From: Isohypsibius dastychi
Taxonomy: Eukaryota > Tardigrada > Eutardigrada > Parachela > Isohypsibiidae
Direction: 5' to 3'
NCBI GenBank assembly: GCA_034696485.1
Contig: JAQIWT010001592.1
Span: 1 to 10,219 of the forward strand
DNA: 10,219 nucleotides
Each line of letters begins with the position of its first letter. Position 1 is the stretch's first letter. The position numbers and the translations under genes are program-made. Below are positions 1-7,038 of this stretch, one piece after another. The notes under the pieces are model-generated. The model saw only the letters and a list, made by a program, of their open reading frames with translations. It was not told the DNA's origin and made no database searches.

Positions 1-18
1 CCCCCCCCCCCCCCCCCC
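1..18. repeat. Poly-C tract at the window edge
   Basis: The window opens with 18 consecutive C residues. This is either a homopolymer tract or an artefact at a contig or read end. Nothing else can be said from it. Confidence 0.9.
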
Positions 19-70
19 ACAGCTGTTCTCTTGGAGCCCTCGGATTAAATTTTTAGGACAGAACACAATA

Positions 71-120
71 CAGTAGACTTCCGCTACAAGAATACTCGCT
101 AGAAGAATACCCGAAAATCG
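71..120 (+). mobile_element. Possible left end of a pogo/Tc1-like transposon
   Basis: A TA dinucleotide (69-70) is followed by CAGTAGACTTCCGCTACAAG and then a short sub-repeat: AGAATAC occurs at 89-95 and again at 104-110. Termini that start CAG next to TA and carry short AT-rich iterations are typical of pogo/Tigger-type elements. I could not find the matching inverted end in this window, so this is at most one diverged or truncated end. It could also be a chance resemblance. Confidence 0.25.
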
Positions 121-926
121 TGTCGTCACGCTGATGTGTCCGCAACTTTCAATGGAGGGTCCGACACTTTTTGAACTATGATTCTTTCTTTTCAAAAAAC
201 ACCTGTTTGACGACCGCTTTTTCATTTTTTTGGATGGCCCGTTCTTCTTAGCTGATAGGATGGACAGTCATATGGCCCATACGAAAGGATGATGATGTTT
301 CGTTGAAACTGAACGTAGTTTCGAGTTCCACTGAGGGGTTTCCTCATGAAACGCAAATCGACACAAACGCTATAGATGAAAACGCTATAGATGTATTTGG
401 GTGAGGCTTTGGGAAATACTGTCAACAAACGATCTTCAAAACAAATAAGAAGATGTGGCCACATATCTTCGTGATCAAATGTTGCTTCACTGGGGTTCGC
501 CGTGAACGACAGCGATTACCATTGTGATTGCGTGGAGCCCACAATCCGGACCACGCTGTCTTTGGCAGTTCCTCCTGTTGACTACGACTTTGGTACCTTT
601 TTCCACCTTCATAAGGTGACCCAAAGTCGACATGTTTCTTCATTCATATCGTAGCCTGACGAACAATAGTAAGAGACAACTTTCTTTCTTCTGATTAGCA
701 GCTGCCAGTGGTCGGGAGAACTTGATTGAATGATCTGCACAGCGGAAGAGCCAGCGTCTAACCTGTTCAGGCTTACGTCGATCTGGAGTCATGTCTGGTA
801 GTCACAGCCACCAATCTTTAACTTGTTTCTGTGAATCTGTTGTCGGAGCAGATACATTGCAGCACTGACGTGATATGCGTTGAGCATGCTTGGGGTTACC
901 AGAAGATATGACTCTCGTTTTGTTAG
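121..926. other. Stretch without a recognisable gene
   Basis: Reading frames here are short and show no family resemblance. Small structures seen are a 15-bp tandem duplication AACGCTATAGATG(A/T)A at 366-395, a GCGTGG/CCACGC inverted pair at 530-535 and 551-556, and one copy of a short dispersed repeat at about 299-345 (listed separately). Confidence 0.6.
299..345. repeat. Short dispersed repeat, copy 1 (GAAACT/AGTTTC hairpin)
   Basis: The segment carries CGTTGAAACT, a short spacer and CGTAGTTTCG followed by a CCACT block. GAAACT (305-310) and AGTTTC (317-322) form a 6-bp stem. The same arrangement recurs at about 2716-2760 with a few substitutions, so it is probably the end of a small dispersed element. 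Its identity is unknown. Confidence 0.5.
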
Positions 927-2073
927 TTACAGTGCCTCGACCCACCATTTTTGTGAAATTGTTTCTGAATGGGAGCCTTTGTGATCTGGATCTAACAACA
1001 GAATCATATCTCCATCATAAAGAGGATCAGCTAGATTGGGTGAGGGGAAACGAGGACTGTAGCTATGAACCTGCCTCCCGCACGAACATTCGTATTTTAG
1101 ATCGAGGTTTGCGTCCATTATTTGAAAAGAAGTTTCTCGCTCTTTGGTTGCAACCGACTTTGCTTTAGCACGTCTCTTCGCCGGCTCTTTGTCCGGTGGT
1201 CCTCCCTGGTCCTTCAAGTCATTTACATCCGATTTCTGACTTTTCTGAGTGTTGTTGAAACCGAAACATTTGCTCGGACCACTTGGGCGTCCTCTTTGGA
1301 TCGATTTACCAACGGCAATCTCTGGGATTTCAAAATTTAGGTGGGCGGAATGTCCTCTGTTTTCCTTGATCTTTATCCCGACATTTCATCTTCAGAACTT
1401 GAGTTTCTACAAGGATGTCGACCTTCCAACAAATTTTCTGCTTCTTGTTTCAAGGCGAGTAGAAGTTCTTCGTAGTCGCTTGCGGTCGAATCAGCGACCA
1501 TTGCGTCAATAAGCTTGGTGACCTTTCTGATCTCAGCATAACGGGTGGCTTGTCCCGGCTTTCCATCCTCTCAAACTTCTTCCTCGTTATATTTCTCATC
1601 GTGAACTTGTTGCAAATAGCCATCAAAAACAACAAACGGTTCGGCACTCTCGCGGGACTGCCTTCTCCACCGGCTATGGTAGTCATTCTCATTGTAAAGA
1701 CTCGCGTCAGTCCTTTAAGTCAACAATATTTGAACGAAGAAAACATGCCGGCAAGCCATAGCAAATGCTGAATTGAATGTTTCCGATATAACCAGCTTTC
1801 TTTCTCGCTGGAACCCAGAAACCTTGAAGAACATTGGACATAGTGTCTTCCGCGACCTTTGAACAAGACGTTTTCGTGTCCCTTCCCAGTTCGGCTACTG
1901 GAGTGAATGCATCCATACACAATTTCCGTGTTTGGTAGCGTGGAATATTGCGCAGGAGTTGGCTGGAGTTTCTTTGATCTTGTCACAGAGAACGTTTGTT
2001 ATGTTTCTGCTTGCCATTTCAGGCGATAGGACTCGAACTCTGCGAAAGTGTTGAACGCCTTGCCTTCTTCCAT
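927..2073 (-). pseudogene. FAR1-like / SWIM zinc-finger protein fossil (MULE/ZSWIM type), catalytic core missing
   Basis: This is a decayed gene on the minus strand, read from an ATG at 2073 in good context (AAAATGG). The first frame starts MEEGKAFNTFAEFESYRLKW and continues through a TAA at 2001-1999 to IVYGCIHSSSRTGKG. That matches the opening of FAR1/FLYWCH-like zinc-binding regions of animal MULE/ZSWIM proteins (Phe-rich start, YxC-x-H). A frameshift near 1840-1850 moves to CPMFFKVSGF...RKLVISE, the second Cys half of that region. About ten residues later comes MACRHVFFV (CxH at 1753-1745), which resembles the second half of a SWIM finger. A charged helical region follows (RYAEIRKVTKLIDAMVADST). 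Stops fall at 1717-1715, 1573-1571 and 1375-1373. A second frameshift near 1380 enters a tail with RGRPSG at 1295-1278, an AT-hook-like motif, ending WWVEAL. The DDE transposase core that normally separates the FAR1-like and SWIM parts is absent. It is probably an internally deleted transposon gene or a derived gene now dead. The family call rests on motif recognition only. Confidence 0.6.
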
Positions 2074-2082
2074 TTTTGCCTT

Positions 2083-2112
2083 CTCAGATTTGAATAATAT
2101 TTCAAATCTGAG
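2083..2112. repeat. Perfect 12-bp hairpin upstream of the SWIM-protein fossil
   Basis: CTCAGATTTGAA (2083-2094) and TTCAAATCTGAG (2101-2112) are exact reverse complements around a 6-base loop, TAATAT. The hairpin ends 10 bases upstream of the ATG at 2073 on the minus strand, so it would lie in the promoter or 5' untranslated region of that relic. It could equally be a foldback scar of a mobile element. No function is assigned. Confidence 0.85.
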
Positions 2113-2381
2113 GTTTTGATCAGTTATTGTTTATAAACACCATACTTAATTCTGTACATGAATTTTTACATTCAACCAATATTTTAAAAAATATCAAACG
2201 CCCGTGAGCGCGATGAACCGCCCGTAGAATGCCCGTGAGCGCAGTAATTATGTGAACTTATCTCTGTAGGGAATAAAACCTCATATGAAATTCCTGCTCT
2301 CTTTGCCAAGATACTCGCGTGTCCGTTGCTCGAAATACAACTTTGTTTTTTTTCGAATGTTACCGTTAAACTTTGATTACT
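2113..2381. other. AT-rich stretch without a gene; local CGCCCGTGAGCGC iterations
   Basis: Nothing coding is seen. CCCGTGAGCGC occurs at about 2202-2212 and again at about 2232-2242, with a partial version (CCGCCCGTAGAA) between them, forming a small degenerate tandem cluster. Confidence 0.5.
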
Positions 2382-2527
2382 GTACTGTCTCGATGCATTT
2401 GACCACTTTTTATACCCAGTCAGTATCTTATCGCTCTGTGAATCGAATTGAACTATTCGAAGCGATATATGGGGGGTAAATCACGACCTGAGGCAAAATT
2501 GTGGCGAAAAGCATCGAGACAGTGTAC
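2382..2527. mobile_element. Small inverted-repeat element (MITE-like)
   Basis: CTGTCTCGATGC at 2385-2396 has its exact reverse complement at 2511-2522. The arms extend imperfectly on both sides: GTAC flanks each arm on the outside and a GACCAC/GCCAC block lies inside. The 146-bp unit has no coding content and carries a small inner hairpin (TCGAAT 2443-2448 with ATTCGA 2455-2460). The layout fits a short non-autonomous DNA element. No clear target-site duplication was found. Confidence 0.4.
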
Positions 2528-2715
2528 TTATATTCTCATCGAGCCGTAAGCCTATTAGTATTGATAATCTCCTGCGCTTTTTAATCATTTTTCCAAAGTT
2601 TCACGTTGAATTTCGCAGTCGCGTGAAGTAACCTGGAAACTGTCCAAGCCTGATTTCCAGCATCATCAAACCATGTTCCTGGCTGGCTACATCCCTCATC
2701 AGCCTAACTTATGTA

Positions 2716-2760
2716 TCTCGTTGAAACTAATCGTAGTTTCGTGTACCACTAAGAAACCTT
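2716..2760. repeat. Short dispersed repeat, copy 2 (GAAACT/AGTTTC hairpin)
   Basis: This repeats the block at about 299-345: CGTTGAAACT, spacer, CGTAGTTTCG, CCACT. The stem is GAAACT 2723-2728 with AGTTTC 2735-2740. It runs directly into the longer hairpin at 2755-2806. Confidence 0.5.
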
Positions 2761-2806
2761 CGGGCGTCCCCCGGCTAGATGCTCGTGGGACGTATTGCGG
2801 AAGGTT
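2755..2806. repeat. Long imperfect hairpin
   Basis: The left arm AACCTTCGGGCGTCCC (2755-2770) pairs with the right arm 2787-2806. AACCTTC pairs with GAAGGTT and CGTCCC with GGGACG, with a few unpaired bases between the two blocks. The right arm also contains GCGGAAGGTTG, whose reverse complement occurs at 3211-3221 and 4620-4630 in the larger repeat pair. Confidence 0.6.
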
Positions 2807-2949
2807 GCAGTAAGATGTAAAATAACAAATTAAGCATAAATTCTCTTGCGAATCTTCTTAGGCATTTCGACTTGAAGCCGAAGATAAACCGTATAACCGA
2901 AACAAATTCTGTTAATACAGGTTGTTGTCTAGGTTTCTAGATCATCTTT

Positions 2950-3260
2950 GTTGTCCAAAAAGAACCCGCCCGCATGGTCTTCACTTGAACTTCAAACGTG
3001 TTTCTAAATTCGGATTTCCGACGAATCAAAAAAGCAAAAGTTTTAGGGCCGATGATTTTTTTTCTGCTTTTTTATGGTATTTTTGTTTGATTTTTTAAGT
3101 GCAAACTGACAGAAGAGTTTAACGGAGAGGCTCGATCTTGAACCTTCGGTCATATCCAAGCCATTACATGTACCTGGAAAGGAAGCGAGTAATACGTTGC
3201 TATTTGGATACAACCTTCCGCAAAATGTTATGGCATCTACACTTTGACGCTAAACCGGGA
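2950..3260 (-). repeat. Long diverged direct repeat, copy 1, with protein-like minus frame
   Basis: This segment aligns with about 4360-4660 at an offset close to 1410. Exact shared blocks include ATATCCAAGCCATTAC (3152-3167), TGCAAACTGAC (3100-3110) and ACAACCTTCCGC (3210-3221). On the minus strand it reads NGLDMTEGSRSSLSVKLFCQ, then after a frameshift KTFAFLIRR and VQVKTMRAGS. The matching residues in copy 2 suggest that both derive from one coding sequence. I do not recognise the protein. Stops and shifts show that this copy is dead. Confidence 0.55.
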
Positions 3261-3352
3261 TATATTTCCGTTGTTGCCCGAACGTGCAGAACTAAGCTTC
3301 CAAATCGGAGGGCAGATTAAAGGTCAAACTGAAGTTACGTCTGCTCTTCAGA

Positions 3353-3418
3353 ATTGTTAACTAATAATTAACTTTTCTTGATGCTTATTGTTAACTAATA
3401 ATTAACTTTTCTTGGTGC
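3353..3418. repeat. 34-bp tandem duplication
   Basis: ATTGTTAACTAATAATTAAC and the following TTTTCTTG(A/G)TGC occur twice, starting at 3353 and 3387, with one visible substitution in the shared part. Each unit contains a GTTAA...TTAAC palindrome. The near identity points to a recent duplication. Confidence 0.85.
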
Positions 3419-4106
3419 ACGTACTGCATGATCATAGTGGTAATTCCCTTGAAAAGCTTCTTGTCGTGAAGTTTGCTGCTGTACCCGAACCCAAACAGGA
3501 CGTCCTCCACCTGGGGTCTGGTTGCATACGTTTCTCTGCTCAGCGACTGGTTGATAACATACGACTTAATAAACAGCGAAAAATTCATATTTTTTCCCTT
3601 TATCTGCTTCGTTCATAATGAGTGTTCGTACCATACAACAGTTTCAAGAATGATCAATGAATCGAAATTTCTTGCTTTGAGGTACAACGTACAACGCCGT
3701 CAGACGGAGGAAATAACTACAGTCCACAAACCTCAGATAACAGGGGTTGTTCTCATTCCAAATCTCCGACAATTTTGTCGCAGATAATTTTGCGACCGCG
3801 GATTCGTTTCTGTAACTAAAACTGATCCCGATGAATGTGATGGTTCTCACGGAGCTCTCTAGGCATGAACCAGGAATAATCGCGCTGTCCACGAAATCAT
3901 CTGGCGCTGCAAAGTAATACCTTTATACGACTGTGGAACTGTAATCTTCGCCCGCAGCGAATTGACCAACATTTTTAAGCTAAGAATAATAATGAATAGG
4001 CCAAGCAAAGTTTTTGCGCATGTCGTGTCACGTGGGTCTGCTCAGGCTCCGCTACAGATACCATGATGGCTGTGCCAGTTTTCGATGACTGTGATACGTA
4101 GATCAA
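3419..4106. other. Stretch without a recognisable gene
   Basis: Open frames on both strands (up to 104 residues on + at 3473-3787, 82 on - at 3644-3892, 65 on - at 3391-3588) overlap one another and show no motif I recognise. The minus frames give natural-looking peptides, for example VEDVLFGFGYSSKLHDKK, so a decayed gene cannot be excluded. Confidence 0.45.
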
Positions 4107-4233
4107 TACTCGTACGAGGAAAAAGCTAGAATCATTCTGTTTCTAGATGTCAAACAAGCTTCATATTAGCCAAACTGCGTGCAACGAGGCTCATGAGCCG
4201 TATCAGAAGTTATAAATTTTGGTCGTACGAGTA
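4107..4233. repeat. 127-bp cassette bounded by TACTCGTACGA inverted repeats, with a central palindrome
   Basis: TACTCGTACGA (4107-4117) and its exact reverse complement TCGTACGAGTA (4223-4233) bound a segment containing a perfect 12-bp palindrome GGCTCATGAGCC (4188-4199). The arms are themselves nearly palindromic. It may be a tiny MITE, but no target-site duplication is evident. Confidence 0.4.
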
Positions 4234-4359
4234 CGCCGCAACTGGTGATGAGTGATGACGACTCAATCTCTCTCATAATATCCGGCTGTTTTGTTTCATC
4301 ATCTTTTGGTACTTCAATGCTTCTCAAATTTTGATGGAACAGTAAGGTGGAAGTCTGGC

Positions 4360-4660
4360 AACTGCAAAGCTACCAAAGAACCCGCAGACATCGTTTTCAC
4401 TTGGCTTTCAAAATTTTCTCTTAAATCAAGACTGCCACGAATCAAAAATGCAAAAGCTTTAGATACGATGAATGTTTTTCTACTTTTTATCGTAGTTTTG
4501 TTTGAATTGTTAGATGCAAACTGACGGAGGAGTTGAGCGTACAGGCTCAAACCTGAACCTTCGGTTATATCCAAGCCATTACTCAGAAAGGAAGAAAACA
4601 TTACAATGCCGCTTGAATACAACCTTCCGCGAAATATTCCTCATGTAACCCAACCGGAGT
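4360..4660 (-). repeat. Long diverged direct repeat, copy 2, with protein-like minus frame
   Basis: This is the second copy of the 2950-3260 repeat. The shared blocks are ATATCCAAGCCATTAC (4567-4582), TGCAAACTGAC (4515-4525) and ACAACCTTCCGC (4619-4630). The minus frame is open for 102 residues (4622-4314). It includes NGLDITEGSGLSLYAQLLRQ, KAFAFLIRGSLDLRENFESQ and VKTMSAGS, which align residue by residue with the broken frame of copy 1. Upstream on the same strand, another frame is open from 4832 to 4674 (53 codons, including MFVIDENLIYEPNMNVEDSL). Together they suggest a longer decayed gene. I do not recognise the family. Confidence 0.5.
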
Positions 4661-5079
4661 TCCTCCCACATCATTTGAGACTGTCTTCCACGTTCATGTT
4701 CGGTTCATATATCAAGTTTTCGTCAATAACAAACATGGTGCGGGCGGGAAAATCGACTAGGGCTTCGTTCATATTCCTGCTCGGCAAACAAAATCCTTGG
4801 GTTTCTCGTTTCTTTTTCGCTTCTTCTTTGAATCAGAGGCCTAAATGTTGTTGTAGATTCCGAACTTTCTTGAAGTGTTCTTGATTTTATAACGTTTCTC
4901 AATGTCCAGCCTAGGTTTGTGAGTTCCCCCGAACTTCGAAAAGTACCGCGAGAGAAGTGGGCATTGTGTCTGTCACATCTAGAATAGCTTCAGACTGCGA
5001 TAGTACGAAATGGTTTTCCCCAACTGATAAAAGTTAAAGCGAGAAAAAAACCAGCTTGGAAACCCATGTCATGACTATC
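4661..5079. other. Stretch without a firm gene call
   Basis: Apart from the 53-codon minus frame at 4674-4832 described with the neighbouring repeat, nothing is identifiable. The 92-residue plus frame at 4606-4884 lies over that minus frame and has no recognisable motif. Confidence 0.4.
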
Positions 5080-5365
5080 AGGAGTTACTGATGTGGTGAG
5101 TAGTTATCGGCAGATTCAATTTTGATGTAGTGGTATAGGGTAAAAATATCCAGTCATAAAGACCATCCATTTCAAATCACCCGTTTAGAGCGGGAATCAT
5201 GCACTTTATCCAGTCTGCAGATTTCCCACCCTGATCGGGAGATTCTCGGTGATGAAGATACTCGTGTAGGGAGAGCAATTCCGAAGGAGCGTTATGAAGT
5301 ACGACTGCGCGAATCACCCTTCTAAGTTTTCCTTGGCAACTCAACCGATTCGCGTGTCGTAGTAT
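5080..5365 (-). repeat. Dispersed repeat A (truncated relative of the 7850-8170 segment)
   Basis: This segment aligns with about 7850-8170. It shares a 22-base identical run (5182-5203 with 7957-7978), CTGCAGATTTCCCAC, TGATCGGGAGAT, and at its far end the pattern CCT(T/A)GCAAC(T/C)CAACC. Both copies read SPDQ(G/S)GKSAD and CMIPALN in the same minus frame. Copy B runs on into a BTB-like pseudogene, whereas copy A hits a stop right after CMIPALNG and then decays, keeping only an ITTHH match. It is probably a duplicated gene-start fragment or a mobile-element fragment. Confidence 0.55.
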
Positions 5366-6141
5366 ACATTCGCAAATCCTGTTACGGACAGGCAGTGATG
5401 AACACAGTAATACGAGAGAGAGAACCGCTCTTAGCGATAATAAAAAACTCACTGCAGTCACTAACGCAGCACTCCAAAAAAGAGAAAAGAAAATCGATTC
5501 GAGTGATTACGTTGATTCTGACACAACGGATCAGACGAAACGAGTCTTTTGTGTCCAAACACCATAGACTTGCCACTAATTTCAATTGCATTAGAACTCT
5601 CGAAGATCTCTCTCACCAAGAACCGCATTTTCCGCGGACGATTCAGATAGGTGTGAGCTCTGGAAAAATAAGTCTACCGTTTTGGTATCCGCTGTTCGGA
5701 TTTGTCGGTAACCTTCATTTTTCAACAGAACGTACGCTTATTGGGCAAATCGAAATTGAGTGCCTGGCAACCTACTGAGAACAATCCACATTAGCACTTC
5801 GTAATTAAAATTTTGTTTCTGTTTCTTCGATGTACGGAGGCCTTTTCCAGTTTTTCATCTTTGACCGACCGAAATTTTATCGGCAATTGTTGACAAAGCG
5901 TTATGAAATCGTGATATGGAATCGCGGGCATTTTGGATGATATATTCCTTTCGCTTTCAACAAACTTCGGAACCCAGAGACGTAAATTGCACACTACATC
6001 ACTGTAGGACTTGACTAAGTGATTGAGGACCACAAAAATCGTCGGGGACCTTCTGTTATAGGCTGGCCGCCTAGTAGCCGCCATCTTGTCACCAAACCGT
6101 TATGTGACAAGTGGATGGTATGAAGGGGGTTGAGGATCCTG
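5366..6141. other. Stretch without a recognisable gene
   Basis: Two longer frames exist: 127 residues on + (5395-5778) and 97 residues on - (5791-6084). I see no conserved motif in either. The minus frame starts at an AAGATGGCGGCT context, a strong eukaryotic initiation context, but the translation (MAATRRPAYNRRSPTIFVVL) is not one I recognise. Neither is called as a gene. Confidence 0.4.
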
Positions 6142-6243
6142 GAGCCTCGTTGCCTCACGGACAATCACTGAACCCCGCGGTCCCGCGGACCATGAGTGAA
6201 GCCCGAAGTCCCGCGGCCATGAGTAAACCCCACATTCTCACGG
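6142..6243. repeat. 28-bp GC-rich minisatellite (about 3.7 units)
   Basis: Units start at 6142, 6170, 6198 (27 bases) and 6225 (partial). The best-preserved pair share CCCG, GTCCCGCGG and CCATGAGT. The first and last units are more diverged (GCCTCACGG, CATTCTCACGG). It lies about 130 bases before the foldback element at 6375. Confidence 0.7.
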
Positions 6244-6291
6244 TTTTTATTGAGAATTCACTGATCGGATTGTAACATAACAAGGTAACGT

Positions 6292-6305
6292 AGGTAAAGC
6301 TACCT
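6292..6305. repeat. Short hairpin AGGTA-AAGC-TACCT
   Basis: AGGTA (6292-6296) pairs with TACCT (6301-6305) across a 4-base loop. Its significance is unknown. Confidence 0.5.
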
Positions 6306-6365
6306 TTATTCAAACAATCATGGGCAGTTGAATATCGTCATGTGTCAGGAAACATCGATCAGTCT

Positions 6366-6374
6366 GAAACGTTG
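6366..6374 (+). repeat. Candidate target-site duplication, left copy
   Basis: GAAACGTTG directly abuts the left end of the foldback element. An identical copy in the same orientation is at 7023-7031. The match extends to 10 of 11 bases (C[T/C]GAAACGTTG). Confidence 0.55.
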
Positions 6375-6522
6375 ATTTTCTGGGGGTACACCACCACCTA
6401 AATTTGGGACCCCTGATAGCATATTCGGATTCAGCATAATTTTCTGATCCAGAAAACATCATCCTTTTGGTGTCTTATGGACTTCCGGCGGAAGTCACTT
6501 GTGCTTGGGGGTTCGATCAGCC

Positions 6523-6768
6523 GAGTTAAGACCCGAGTTAAGACCCGAGTTTAGACCCGAGTTAAGATCCGAGTTAGGATCCGAGTTAGGATCCGAGTTA
6601 AAACTCGAGTTAACATCCGAGTTAGGACCCGAGTTAGGACCCGAGTTAAGACCCTAGTTAAAATCAACATCCGAGTTAACATCCCAGTTAAGACCCGAGT
6701 TAACATTCGAGTTAGGACCCGAGTTAAGATCCAAGTTAATGTCTGAGTTAAGATCCGAGTTAAGACCC
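6523..6768. repeat. 12-bp minisatellite inside the foldback element (about 20 units)
   Basis: The consensus unit is GAGTTAAGACCC, with variants such as GAGTTAGGACCC, GAGTTAAGATCC and GAGTTAACATCC. The array spans 246 bases, equal to 20.5 units, with one visibly irregular unit near 6660-6675. Because 12 is a multiple of three, the minus strand stays open and would give a monotonous LTR(I/V/M) repeat. That is a by-product, not evidence of a protein. Confidence 0.95.
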
Positions 6769-6890
6769 CCTGCGGGGGCTCCGCCCCCGCAACCCCCACA
6801 CGGGGGGCTTCGCCCCCCAAGCCCCCCAACCCCCGAAACCCCCGGCCAACCCGAAACTCGTTTTGGGACTTAAACCCCCGCTGTTTCACC
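6769..6890. repeat. GC-rich block with two strong hairpins
   Basis: TGCGGGGGC (6771-6779) pairs with GCCCCCGCA (6783-6791) over a 3-base loop. GGGGGGC (6802-6808) pairs with GCCCCCC (6812-6818) over TTC. The rest is runs of C4-C6. The block lies between the minisatellite and the right arm of the foldback element and differs sharply in composition from its surroundings. Confidence 0.9.
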
Positions 6891-7022
6891 AATAAACCTG
6901 ACTTCCGCCGGAAGTGGATAAGACACCCAATAAAGAACGTTTTCTGGATCAGAAAAATATTCTGAATCCGAATCCATCATCAGGAGTCCGAAAATTAGGT
7001 GGTGGTAGAACCCTATATAACC

Positions 7023-7031
7023 GAAACGTTG
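7023..7031 (+). repeat. Candidate target-site duplication, right copy
   Basis: GAAACGTTG directly abuts the right end of the foldback element and is identical to 6366-6374. Confidence 0.55.
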
Positions 7032-7038
7032 TTAAATG

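Larger units (their letters stand above)
6375..7022. mobile_element. Foldback element with long terminal inverted repeats, probable non-autonomous MULE
   Basis: Sequence at about 6375-6497 is repeated in inverted orientation at about 6899-7022. Shared blocks, read inward, are ACCACCACCTAA, ATTCGGATTCAG, TTTTCTGATCCAGAAAAC, GGTGTCTTAT and ACTTCCGGCGGAAGTCA. The outermost 20 or so bases are more diverged. GAAACGTTG lies directly outside both arms in the same orientation (6366-6374 and 7023-7031), a candidate 9-bp target-site duplication. TIRs longer than 100 bp with a 9-bp duplication are the Mutator-superfamily pattern. The interior has no transposase, only a 12-bp minisatellite and a GC-rich hairpin block. 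The superfamily assignment is inference. Another foldback class is possible. Confidence 0.65.

Noticed and set aside
890-1168. 92-residue plus frame
   Set aside because: It is antisense to the better-supported minus-strand tail of the SWIM-type pseudogene and has no motif.
3353-3418. CRISPR-like repeat
   Set aside because: There are only two units, directly adjacent, with no spacers.
5395-5778. 127-residue plus frame
   Set aside because: No recognisable motif, no paralogue in the window and no supporting context. A frame of this length can occur by chance.
5791-6084. 97-residue minus frame starting at AAGATGGCGGCT
   Set aside because: The start context is attractive but the translation is not recognisable and nothing nearby supports a gene.
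6523-6768. Telomere-like repeat
   Set aside because: Some units look like TTAGG, but the 12-bp unit GAGTTAAGACCC matches no telomere repeat and the array is enclosed by inverted arms.
6771-6818. GC-rich hairpins as bacterial-type transcription terminators
   Set aside because: There is no U tract or bacterial gene context, and they lie inside a eukaryotic-looking repeat element.
6551-6892. 113-residue minus frame with a repeated LTR(I/V/M) pattern
   Set aside because: It is a by-product of the 12-bp minisatellite, whose period is a multiple of three, continuing into the GC-rich hairpin block. No natural domain is present.
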